DNA of 64,000 nt. Origin: Streptacidiphilus sp. PB12-B1b (GTDB taxonomy: Bacteria; Actinomycetota; Actinomycetes; Streptomycetales; Streptomycetaceae). A model generated the notes under the pieces. That model worked only from the letters and a program-made list of their open reading frames with translations. It had not been told where the DNA came from and searched no databases. This document shows, one piece after another, positions 42,632 through 50,480 of the stretch (positions are counted from its first letter, which is position 1; the number at the start of each line of letters is the position of its first letter). The position numbers and the translations under genes were made by a program. The stretch is taken from assembly GCF_014084125.1 (NCBI RefSeq), contig NZ_CP048405.1, positions 7,068,001-7,132,000 on the forward strand, read 5' to 3'.

Positions 42632-43510
42632 TCAGACCTGCCCCTGGGTTTTTCGCGGCCGCTCACAGCCCTCTGCCAGGGTCATGTGAACCTCCTGTGA
42701 CATGGGCGTTTCCCGGACGTCCGGGAGCCCCTGCGCCCGGGCCGCCGCCCGCGCGCCCTCCCGCGCCAGCGCCAGCGCCCGGTCCGCGGCGCGCAGCAGC
42801 AGCGCTGCGTGGGTGCCGTCGCGCGGCAGCGAGGCGACGCCGACGGTGGCGCGCAGGCCGTTCCCGGCGGCGGTCGCGGCGGCGGCCGGGAGGGGCCCCG
42901 GGGCGGCCGCCGGTTCAGCGGCCGGTTCAGCAGCCGGTTCCGGGGCTTCTGGGGCGGACGGGACGGCGGGGAGCGGGAGCACGTGGCGGCGGACGGTCCA
43001 GCGGAGCCGCTCGGCGGCGTGCTCCGCGCCGTCCGCGTCGGTGTCCGGCAGCAGCACCAGGAACTCCTCGCCGCCGTACCGGCCGAAGATGTCGGACTGC
43101 CGGAACTCCATGGCCAGCCGCTGCGCCAGATCCCGCAGCACCACGCCGCCGCGCTGGTGCCCGTGGACCCGCCGGATCTCGTCGAAGCCCTCGATCTCCA
43201 GCAGCAGCAGCGCGAACCGGCCGCCCGGCCCCGCCCCGGGCCGGTGCGGGTGGCGCAGGCAGCGGGCGATCTCGCGGTCCAGGGAGAGCTGCAGGTAGCG
43301 GTAGTTCCAGACGCCGGTGAGCGGATCTGTGTACGAGGTGCGCTCCAGCTCGGCGCGGGCCGCCCGGAGCTCCTCGACGTCCCGGCGCAGGCCGCCCTCG
43401 CGGACGGCGGCGGACGCCCGCGCCCGGCGCAGCGCGCGCAGCAGCAGCGCGGCGGCGAGGAGCGCGGGGAGGCAGAGGGCGGCGAGGATGTCGTAGAGCT
43501 GCGCCATCAT
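42632..43510 (-). CDS. GGDEF-domain diguanylate cyclase
   Basis: The 292-residue protein has one N-terminal TM helix (about 8-27), a short coiled coil (residues 38-60) and a GGDEF domain. The active site is YGGEEF, and an intact inhibitory I-site RQSD stands five residues before it. It should make cyclic di-GMP, the messenger that holds back Streptomyces development through BldD, with product inhibition. A Pro/Ala-rich insertion of about 35 residues interrupts the domain after VLPLPAVP. Start ATG 43510 (or 43507) follows GGAGGAG. It is divergent from the folate gene and probably heads the galU-glp-moaCB transcript. Confidence 0.9.
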   Translation of the reverse strand: MMAQLYDILAALCLPALLAAALLLRALRRARASAAVREGGLRRDVEELRAARAELERTSYTDPLTGVWNYRYLQLSLDREIARCLRHPHRPGAGPGGRFALLLLEIEGFDEIRRVHGHQRGGVVLRDLAQRLAMEFRQSDIFGRYGGEEFLVLLPDTDADGAEHAAERLRWTVRRHVLPLPAVPSAPEAPEPAAEPAAEPAAAPGPLPAAAATAAGNGLRATVGVASLPRDGTHAALLLRAADRALALAREGARAAARAQGLPDVRETPMSQEVHMTLAEGCERPRKTQGQV

Positions 43511-43606
43511 GTCTGCTTCTCCTCCGACCGGTAGTCGTCCCCCTGGCCGCTGGTCCGCACGGCCGCCGGTCCACTGACGCCCAGGCACGAAAGGCCCGCC
43601 CATCCG

Positions 43607-44209
43607 ATGGTGAACGACAAGGCATCACTGCGGTCACGCCTGCTCTCGGCACGCGCCGCGCTGTCACCCGAGCAGCGGCAGCAGGCCGCCGGGGCCCTGG
43701 CCGAGCACGCGCTGGGCCTGCTGCCCGCGCTCTCCCCCGGGGGGACGCCCGACGGGGAGCCGCCGGTGGTGGCCGGATACGTGTCGGTGGGAGCGGAGCC
43801 CGGCACCCGCGCGCTGCTGGACGCGCTGCGCGCGCGGGGCGTGCGGGTGCTGCTGCCGGTGCTGCTGCCCGACAACGATCTGGACTGGGGCGCCTACGCG
43901 GGCGCGGAGGGCCTGGTGAAGGCCGGGCGCGGGCTGCTGGAGCCGGGGGGCGCGCGGCTCGGCCCGGACGCCGTCTGCGCGGCCGGGCTGGTGCTGCTGC
44001 CGGGGCTGGCCGTGGACCGGCGCGGCCTGCGGCTGGGGCGCGGCGGCGGCAGCTACGACCGGGTCCTGGCCCGGCTCGCCCGCGCGGGCTCGGCGGCCCG
44101 GCTGGCGACGCTGCTGTACGACGCCGAGCTGGTGGAGGACGTCCCCGCCGAGCCGCACGACCGTCCGGTCGACGCGGCGGTGACGCCCTCCGGCGTGCAC
44201 TGGTTCTGA
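43607..44209 (+). CDS. 5-formyltetrahydrofolate cyclo-ligase
   Basis: The 200-residue enzyme converts 5-formyl-THF to 5,10-methenyl-THF with ATP. The N-terminal KASLRSRLLSARAALSPEQR basic helix is followed by VLLPVLLPDN. The C-terminal ATP/folate site reads LRLGRGGGSYDRVL with VDAAVTPSG near the end. It is transcribed away from the cyclase gene and converges on the penicillin-acylase-like gene. Confidence 0.93.
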   Translation: MVNDKASLRSRLLSARAALSPEQRQQAAGALAEHALGLLPALSPGGTPDGEPPVVAGYVSVGAEPGTRALLDALRARGVRVLLPVLLPDNDLDWGAYAGAEGLVKAGRGLLEPGGARLGPDAVCAAGLVLLPGLAVDRRGLRLGRGGGSYDRVLARLARAGSAARLATLLYDAELVEDVPAEPHDRPVDAAVTPSGVHWF

Positions 44210-44241
44210 CGCCTCGCAGTGGCCTGCGGCGCCGTCCGGCG

Positions 44242-47136
44242 CTACTGGCCGCTCGGGGCGGGCGTCAGGGTGAGCGTGTCCACGGCTTCCGCCTGCACCG
44301 CGCTCTTGGTGTAGGGCCAGGTCAGCAGCTGGCCGTTGGCCCACATCGCGGTCTGGTCGTTGTAGTGCGGATCGTAGGGCTGGCCGGAGGCGCCGCCGAT
44401 ATTGATCCACTCCGAGTCGTTCAGGTTGCTCAGGTCGACCACCATCCGCATCGACGGCGCCCAGTCCACCTGGAACCCGGCCGAGGCGTTCCAGCCGGTC
44501 GCGTCCACCGCCGAGCTGCCGCCGTTCAGCTGGTACGGACCCCGGTCGAGCAGGGTGTGCTCCAGGCCGGAGAGCAGCGAGGTGTTGTCCGTGCCGAGGG
44601 TGGACTCGTTCAGCGTGAGCGTGTGGATGCGGCCCCAGCTCCAGGTGGTCATGGACTTGCCCATCAGCGAGGTGAGCTGCATCCGGGCGTCCTTCATCGC
44701 CTCGGCGAGCAGGTTGTCCCTGCCGTTGACCTGCTGGCCGTTGTTGTAGGTGTACGACCACCAGCTGCTGTCGGGCTGCGTCAGCAGGTTGCTGACGGCG
44801 GTCATCCACTGGTCACCGCCGTCCGGCTGGGCCTGGTCGGGGGCGCGGGTGCCGCAGGTGCTGACCAGCTTGGTCGGGCCGTTCAGGCCGTCCGCCGGGA
44901 CGTTGCTGTTCTGCGGCTGCGCCACGCAGTCGGTGGTGGCCCGCACGGACGCGGGGAACTTCTCGTCGAACGCCAGGTGCAGCAGGTTGCTCCAGACCGC
45001 GTTGTAGTACGCGGCGGCGGCCGAGCCCGAGTCCTGGTCGTAGTCCCAGTTCTTCAGCAGCGCCTGCGCGTCGGTGTAGTACGAGCCGCCGCTGAGCTTC
45101 ACCTTGAGCAGGTACGGCACCAGGGTCTTGGCCATCACGCTGGTGTCGTCCATCTGGATGGTGGACATGTCGTCCGGCGAGATCTTGCCGCCGCCCGCGG
45201 TCTTGGACTGGATCAGGCTGGTGATCTGCTGGGCGCGGATGCCGTAGTCCCAGTCCTGGGTCAGCAGGTACGGGTAGCTGCTGTCCGCCACTTCCTGGTT
45301 GGCCGCGACGATGTATCCGGCGGCGGGGTTTTCCACATAGGGCAGCGCCGCGGCGGGGATGTATCCCTTCCACTGGTACGCGGAGTTCCAGCCCGGCTCC
45401 GGATAGGTGCCGTTGTCGCCGTTGGCGCGTACCGGGATGCGTCCGGTGGCCGTGTATCCGATGTTGCCCGAGGCCCCGCTGTCGTCCGCGTAGACCATGT
45501 TCTGGCCGGGCACGTCGAAGTCGGCGGCGGCGGCCCGGAACTGGGTGAAGTCGGTGGCCCGGTCCAGCTCGAAGACCGCGTCCATGGTCCTGCCCGGCGT
45601 CAGCGCCGTCCACTTGAGCGCGATGGCGTAGCCGCTGCCGCGCGGCGGGGCGGTGCCGTCGACCGGGGCGCTCTGGCCCACCGCCTGTTCCTCGGCGTCG
45701 TGGTCGGAGATGATCGGCATGCCGTCGGTGGTGCTGCGCACGGTGATCGACTGGTCGGGGCCGCCGGCCACCTTGATGGTCACGTTCCGGGTGACGAAGG
45801 TCCGGTTCTGGTTGTCGTACGCATAGGTGTCGGGACCGGTCACCTGCTCCAGGTAGAGGTCCTGGACGTCGGCGCCCAGGTTGGTGAAGCCCCAGGAGAC
45901 GGTCTGGTTGTGGCCGATCACCACGCCCGGCACGGCCGGGAAGCTGAAGCCGGTGACGTCGAACGGGCAGGCCGAGTTCACCGTGTCGCAGTGCAGGCCG
46001 ATCTGCTCCCAGACCGACGGCAGCCCGGGGGTCAGGTGCGGGTCGTCGGCGAGCAGCGGCTTGCCGGAGGTGGTGTACCTACCGGAGACCACCCACGAGT
46101 TGGAGCCGATGCCCTGGCCGGGCTCGCCCAGCATGGACGGGACGCTGTCGAGGTTGGCGGCCAGCTGCGTCGCCGCGCCGCTGAGGCCCTGCACCGCACC
46201 GGCGTTGGCGCTGCTGTTGCTGCCGGTGGTCGAGGTCTTCGTGCCGGTTTTGGTGGCGCCCTTGGTGGTCGTGGTCGTCGTGGTCGCGGCGTCGTCGGTC
46301 GCGGTCGTGGACGAGCCGGTGCCCGCCCCGCTGTTCGCCCCGCTGTTCGCCCCGGTGCCGTCGGCCGGGTGGTAGACGGCCTTGCTGAGGTCCCCGGAGT
46401 CGGAGACGGTGCCGGTGGCCACGATGGTGCCGTTGGCGGCCGGGTACGCCGGGTAGAGCTGGGCGATCTGCGCGGGCGTGAGGTTCTGCGACAGCAGCGA
46501 ACGGTCGATCTCCTGCTGCATGTTGCCGCTGAGGTCCCAGGCCATGCCCTTCAGCCAGGTCAGCGAGTCCACCGGCGTCCAGGGGGCGGGCGTGTAGCCG
46601 CTGTGGCTGGCCCCGAGCATGGCGTACTCCACCGAGGCCCCGGCGCCGCCCGGGTGCTGCTTCAACCAGGCGTTGACGCCGGCCGAGAAGTCCTGCAGGT
46701 AGGACTTGGTGGCCTGGTCGAGCTGGGTGGCGTACTCGTTCTGGGCCACGCCGGTCCAGTCCATGGTCTGGATGAAGGCGTCGCTCTGGACGTTGGCGTT
46801 GTCCTTGCCCGCGCCGAACATCGAGGCCAGCGTGCCCTCGGTGATGTGCCGGTCGACGTCCATCTGCCAGAAGCGGTCCTGGGCCTGGACGTAGCCCTGC
46901 GCGGTGAAGAGGTCCGCGGCGCTGTTCGCGTAGATCTGCGGGATGCCCTGATTGTCCCTGACCACGCTGACCTGGCCCTGCAGGCCCGCGAGTTGAAGCG
47001 TTCCGGTGGTCTGCGGGAAGGAGGCGCGGACCGTGCGAACGCCGTACCAGCCTCCGCCGACGGCGCCCGCCACCACCAGGATCACCAGCAGGATCACCAG
47101 CAACCGGAAACGGCGGAATTTCTTGGTGCGGGGCAT
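44242..47136 (-). CDS. Penicillin acylase family Ntn-hydrolase
   Basis: The 964-residue exported Ntn-hydrolase starts with a basic tail and TM/signal anchor (about 10-30). The alpha chain carries YAQAQDRFWQMD-like GYVQAQDRFWQMD, and the beta chain begins at S345 in GSNSWVVSG, the expected autocleavage point and nucleophile. Downstream VPGVVIGHNQTVSWGFTNLG and NMVYADDSG are family signatures. Members deacylate penicillins, acyl-homoserine lactones or lipopeptides. An unusually long Thr/Ser/Ala linker (about 262-312) replaces the usual spacer peptide. It stands alone, divergent from fmdB-like. Confidence 0.9.
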   Translation of the reverse strand: MPRTKKFRRFRLLVILLVILVVAGAVGGGWYGVRTVRASFPQTTGTLQLAGLQGQVSVVRDNQGIPQIYANSAADLFTAQGYVQAQDRFWQMDVDRHITEGTLASMFGAGKDNANVQSDAFIQTMDWTGVAQNEYATQLDQATKSYLQDFSAGVNAWLKQHPGGAGASVEYAMLGASHSGYTPAPWTPVDSLTWLKGMAWDLSGNMQQEIDRSLLSQNLTPAQIAQLYPAYPAANGTIVATGTVSDSGDLSKAVYHPADGTGANSGANSGAGTGSSTTATDDAATTTTTTTKGATKTGTKTSTTGSNSSANAGAVQGLSGAATQLAANLDSVPSMLGEPGQGIGSNSWVVSGRYTTSGKPLLADDPHLTPGLPSVWEQIGLHCDTVNSACPFDVTGFSFPAVPGVVIGHNQTVSWGFTNLGADVQDLYLEQVTGPDTYAYDNQNRTFVTRNVTIKVAGGPDQSITVRSTTDGMPIISDHDAEEQAVGQSAPVDGTAPPRGSGYAIALKWTALTPGRTMDAVFELDRATDFTQFRAAAADFDVPGQNMVYADDSGASGNIGYTATGRIPVRANGDNGTYPEPGWNSAYQWKGYIPAAALPYVENPAAGYIVAANQEVADSSYPYLLTQDWDYGIRAQQITSLIQSKTAGGGKISPDDMSTIQMDDTSVMAKTLVPYLLKVKLSGGSYYTDAQALLKNWDYDQDSGSAAAAYYNAVWSNLLHLAFDEKFPASVRATTDCVAQPQNSNVPADGLNGPTKLVSTCGTRAPDQAQPDGGDQWMTAVSNLLTQPDSSWWSYTYNNGQQVNGRDNLLAEAMKDARMQLTSLMGKSMTTWSWGRIHTLTLNESTLGTDNTSLLSGLEHTLLDRGPYQLNGGSSAVDATGWNASAGFQVDWAPSMRMVVDLSNLNDSEWINIGGASGQPYDPHYNDQTAMWANGQLLTWPYTKSAVQAEAVDTLTLTPAPSGQ

Positions 47137-47511
47137 CAGGGTCCTTGTGAGGCAGGGGCTCGTCCGCCGCCGTGCAGTGCGGCGGGGCCGACGCTAACAC
47201 CTGAAGCCCGGACGCTGCGGACTGGTCCCCGGCTTGGGCGGCTTCTGCGGGGCTCTTTCCGGGCATCTCCGGGGCATCTTCCGGGCATTTCCGCGGGATC
47301 TGCGGAGCATCTCCGGGGCGGTGGCCGAGCACCCTCCGAGCTGGTGACGGCGCTGCGATGACCCTCTGCGGGACGGTCGTCACCGATCGTGCGGTCCGGA
47401 TCGGGCACGGGAGCCGCAGCTCACACCCGCCACAGTGGACTATCGCCCAGGAATGCCGCATCATGGATCGTCGTTAGCACTCATCAGGCGAGAGTGCCAG
47501 GAGGAATACCA
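47137..47511. promoter_or_regulatory. Divergent intergenic region with CCGGGCATC-type repeats
   Basis: These 375 bases separate the penicillin-acylase-like gene from the FmdB-like gene and hold both promoters. Between 47253 and 47322 a motif of the kind CCGGGCATCT recurs four to five times with small changes at about 10-20 base spacing, possibly protein-binding sites. The CIRCE-like element at 47474-47500 is at the right end. No gene is visible. Confidence 0.5.
47474..47500 (+). promoter_or_regulatory. CIRCE-like HrcA operator
   Basis: TTAGCACTC (47474-47482), a 9-base spacer, and GAGTGCCAG (47492-47500) match the CIRCE consensus TTAGCACTC-N9-GAGTGCTAA at 16 of 18 arm positions with the exact spacer. 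It overlaps the Shine-Dalgarno of the FmdB-like gene, so binding of the heat-shock repressor HrcA could block transcription. Confidence 0.65.
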
Positions 47512-47841
47512 GTGCCGACCTACCAGTACCAGTGCACCGAGTGTGGCAGCGGCCTTGAGGCGGTCCAGAAGTTCACGGACGACGCCCTGACGGTCTGCCC
47601 CGAGTGCAGCGGCAGGCTGCGCAAGATCTACTCCGCGGTGGGTGTGGTCTTCAAGGGCAGCGGCTTCTACCGCACGGACAGCCGCTCGTCGTCGAGCAGC
47701 ACCGTGGGCGCGTCCAAGCCTGCTGCGGCGTCCGCGCCGTCGGGTGACTCCTCCTCGTCGTCCTCGACGTCCGCTGCTGCGGCGTCGTCGTCCTCGTCGA
47801 GCAGCTCGTCGGCGGGCAGCAGCTCGTCGCCCGCCGCCTGA
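47512..47841 (+). CDS. FmdB-family zinc-ribbon protein
   Basis: The 109-residue protein has an N-terminal zinc ribbon with C8-x2-C11 and C29-x2-C32, read from PTYQYQCTECG to SGRLRKIYSAVGVVFKGSGFY. A Ser/Ala-rich tail of about 55 residues follows. This is the CxxC_CxxC_SSSS regulatory-type family. GTG 47512 follows AGGAGGAATACCA; upstream in-frame codons lack a site. The CIRCE-like element in front suggests heat-shock control. It ends at a hairpin at 47881. Confidence 0.93.
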   Translation: MPTYQYQCTECGSGLEAVQKFTDDALTVCPECSGRLRKIYSAVGVVFKGSGFYRTDSRSSSSSTVGASKPAAASAPSGDSSSSSSTSAAAASSSSSSSSSAGSSSSPAA

Positions 47842-47880
47842 GGCGGAATGACCCGCACAGCAACGTCGGCCCTGTCGCCG

Positions 47881-47920
47881 AGCCCCGGCGGTCCTGCGTC
47901 CAGCAGTGACCGCCGGGGCT
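47881..47920 (+). terminator. Terminator after FmdB-like gene
   Basis: AGCCCCGGCGGTC (47881-47893) pairs over 13 bp with GACCGCCGGGGCT (47908-47920), then TTT. The loop holds a small CTG/CAG stem. Confidence 0.75.
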
Positions 47921-48099
47921 TTGGCGCGCCCTGAGGGCGGGTGCGGGCTGGTGGTGGCTCACCCGTGTGGGTGACGGGGTTTTCCACAGCCCCGGGTTTG
48001 TCCACAGATCACGGTCGGACGGGCCGGGGCGACGCGGGGATCGGCGATCGTTGAGGGGCAAGCAGGTCCCGAACAGCCTCGCAAAGGCGGTGGTTCCGC

Positions 48100-48774
48100 A
48101 TGTCCCTCATGATCAACGACCCCTCCCGTTCCGACGCCCCCTGCAGCGCCTCCGGGGGCGCCGACCGCGGGCCCGAGCCCGGCACCGACGCCTGGGCGCA
48201 GACCTGGGCCGATGCCTGGGCCGACATGCGGGCCGAGATCCAGGCGGAGGCGGAGGCCCAGGCAGATGCCCGGGCGGATGTCCGGGCGGATGTCCGGGCG
48301 GATGTCCGGGCAGAGGCGCAGTCCGAGGAGCGGGCGGACGCTTGGGCGGAGGACGGGCCGCAGGCCCTGCCCGCGCCGCAGCCGACGGTGCGGACCGAGC
48401 CGCTGTTCGGCGGCGGTCCGGTGGCGGACGGTGGCGCGGCGGGCGGCCCCGAAACGGTCAGTCCCGACCCGCGTGGCCCGGGGGCCGGTGATCCGGTGGC
48501 GGGTGGCCCGGCGGTGCCGCCGACGCGCCGGATCGCCCTGTTCGCGCCGATCCGGGCCGGGGGCGGTCGGCATCGGCTCCCGGCGGCCGTGCGCCGAAGG
48601 CCCGGGCCGGTCGCGGCCGGGCTGATGGTGGCGGTGACGGCGCTCGCGGTGGGCTCGCTGCGCGGCCCGCAGCGGCCGGCGGTCGAGGGCGTCGCGGGCC
48701 AGCACGCCGATGCCCGGCCGACGCTGCACGTCAGCGGGGGCACGGCCGGTCCGGGCGGCCGCTCGTCCAGGTGA
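48100..48774 (+). CDS. Ala/Asp-repeat membrane protein, possibly truncated CpaB-like
   Basis: The 224-residue protein has an unusual N-terminal half: a predicted charged helix (AWAQTWADAWADMRAEIQ onward) containing four D-A/V-R-A tetrapeptide repeats. A Pro/Gly-rich linker and a basic stretch RHRLPAAVRRRPG follow, then a single TM helix (VAAGLMVAVTALAVGSL) and a short tail. The basic-TM block resembles the start of CpaB/RcpC pilus-assembly proteins often found beside fmdB in actinomycetes. No SAF domain follows, so it may be a remnant. ATG 48100 has only a weak AAAGGCGG site. Function unknown. Confidence 0.5.
   Translation: MSLMINDPSRSDAPCSASGGADRGPEPGTDAWAQTWADAWADMRAEIQAEAEAQADARADVRADVRADVRAEAQSEERADAWAEDGPQALPAPQPTVRTEPLFGGGPVADGGAAGGPETVSPDPRGPGAGDPVAGGPAVPPTRRIALFAPIRAGGGRHRLPAAVRRRPGPVAAGLMVAVTALAVGSLRGPQRPAVEGVAGQHADARPTLHVSGGTAGPGGRSSR
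48265..48312 (+). repeat. Four 12-bp tandem repeats
   Basis: Units GATGYCCGGGCR at 48265, 48277, 48289 and 48301 are in frame and encode Asp-Ala/Val-Arg-Ala tetrapeptides in the helical N-terminal half of the surrounding protein. Confidence 0.85.
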
Positions 48775-48936
48775 AGCGCGTCTCCGGAAGATCCGCGATC
48801 TGCCGACCCGTCAGGGCCGAGGCGGGGCGGTCATGGCGAAGGGCCGGGACACCGGCCCCGGCCCTTCCGCGTCACCCGGTCGCCACCGTCACGGTCGCGC
48901 CGACTCATCCGCCGTACAACTCAGCTGCCGTGGAAC

Positions 48937-49154
48937 TCAGCCGCCGTGGTGCGGCGGCGTCTCGCGGCGGTACCACGCCTCGTCCCGCTCGGACTCGCCG
49001 CCGCCGGATCCGGCACCGCTGCCCCAGCCGGAGTCGGTGTCGTCCCGGCTCGGCTGGGAGAGCGGGTCGTCGAAGACCAGCGCCGGTCGCTTGCTCGTGT
49101 TCTCTGCCATGCGTCCAGCGTACGAGGCGGTGGTCTCGGGTTCCGGGGCGGTGC

Positions 49155-49158
<4 letters not shown>
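48937..49158 (-). CDS. Small conserved actinomycete protein downstream of hrdD
   Basis: The 73-residue hydrophilic protein has a core ENTSKRPALVFDDPLSQPSRDD with DTDSGWG and ends in PPHHGG. I recall similar small proteins in Streptomyces, but no function is known. The ATG at 49158 overlaps the hrdD stop as ATGA and follows GAGGCGG, arguing for coupling to hrdD. The conserved core, however, starts at an internal ATG (49110), which could be the real start. It is Gly/Ser-rich in the middle and probably disordered. Confidence 0.65.
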
Positions 49159-50126
<968 letters not shown>

Positions 50127-50193
50127 GCGTACTCCTTCACAGAGAAGGGACGGGCCTGGCCGGCCCGTTCGTGGTTGCCTTTCGTAACGATGC

Positions 50194-50219
50194 AACGAGC
50201 AGATTCCGGACATCATTCC
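50194..50219 (-). promoter_or_regulatory. hrdD: Sigma-R-type promoter of hrdD
   Basis: On the minus strand GGAAT (50219-50215), an 18-base spacer and GTT (50196-50194) match the GGAAT-N18-GTT consensus of the thiol-stress sigma factor SigR, 68 bases before the hrdD start. Control of hrdD by ECF sigma factors is known in Streptomyces. Confidence 0.7.
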
Positions 50220-50480
50220 CATCGGGAAGTTTTTTCTCGCCAGGTGCAGTATGCTGGCGGATTTTCCCCGCATGATGACCGGAGCGTGTCCGACTGGTCA
50301 CGGATTGCTGTCAAGTTTCGCTCCCGGAACGGGAGATGACGCCATGACGCCACTACGTGTCACTGACGAGTCTGCGCCCCTGTGTGGTTCCGCGCGCGTC
50401 GGCGGGCCGGGGAACGCCAACAGCCCACCGCCCGGGGCGATCCGGGGGCGGTGGGCCGTCGACCGAGCGAGCAGGCCGGA
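50220..50480. other. Intergenic region upstream of hrdD
   Basis: The stretch between the hrdD promoter and the end of the GT39 gene contains an A/T-rich patch (GAAGTTTTTTCTC, near 50225) and TATGCTGG-like sequence, compatible with further promoter or terminator elements. Short plus-strand frames here have no support. I see nothing else. Confidence 0.4.

Noticed and set aside
48009..48743. Minus-strand 244-codon frame opposite the Ala/Asp-repeat protein
   Set aside because: It is Ser/Pro/Arg-rich without hydrophobic organisation, while the plus frame has an ordered helix-linker-TM layout and in-frame repeats.
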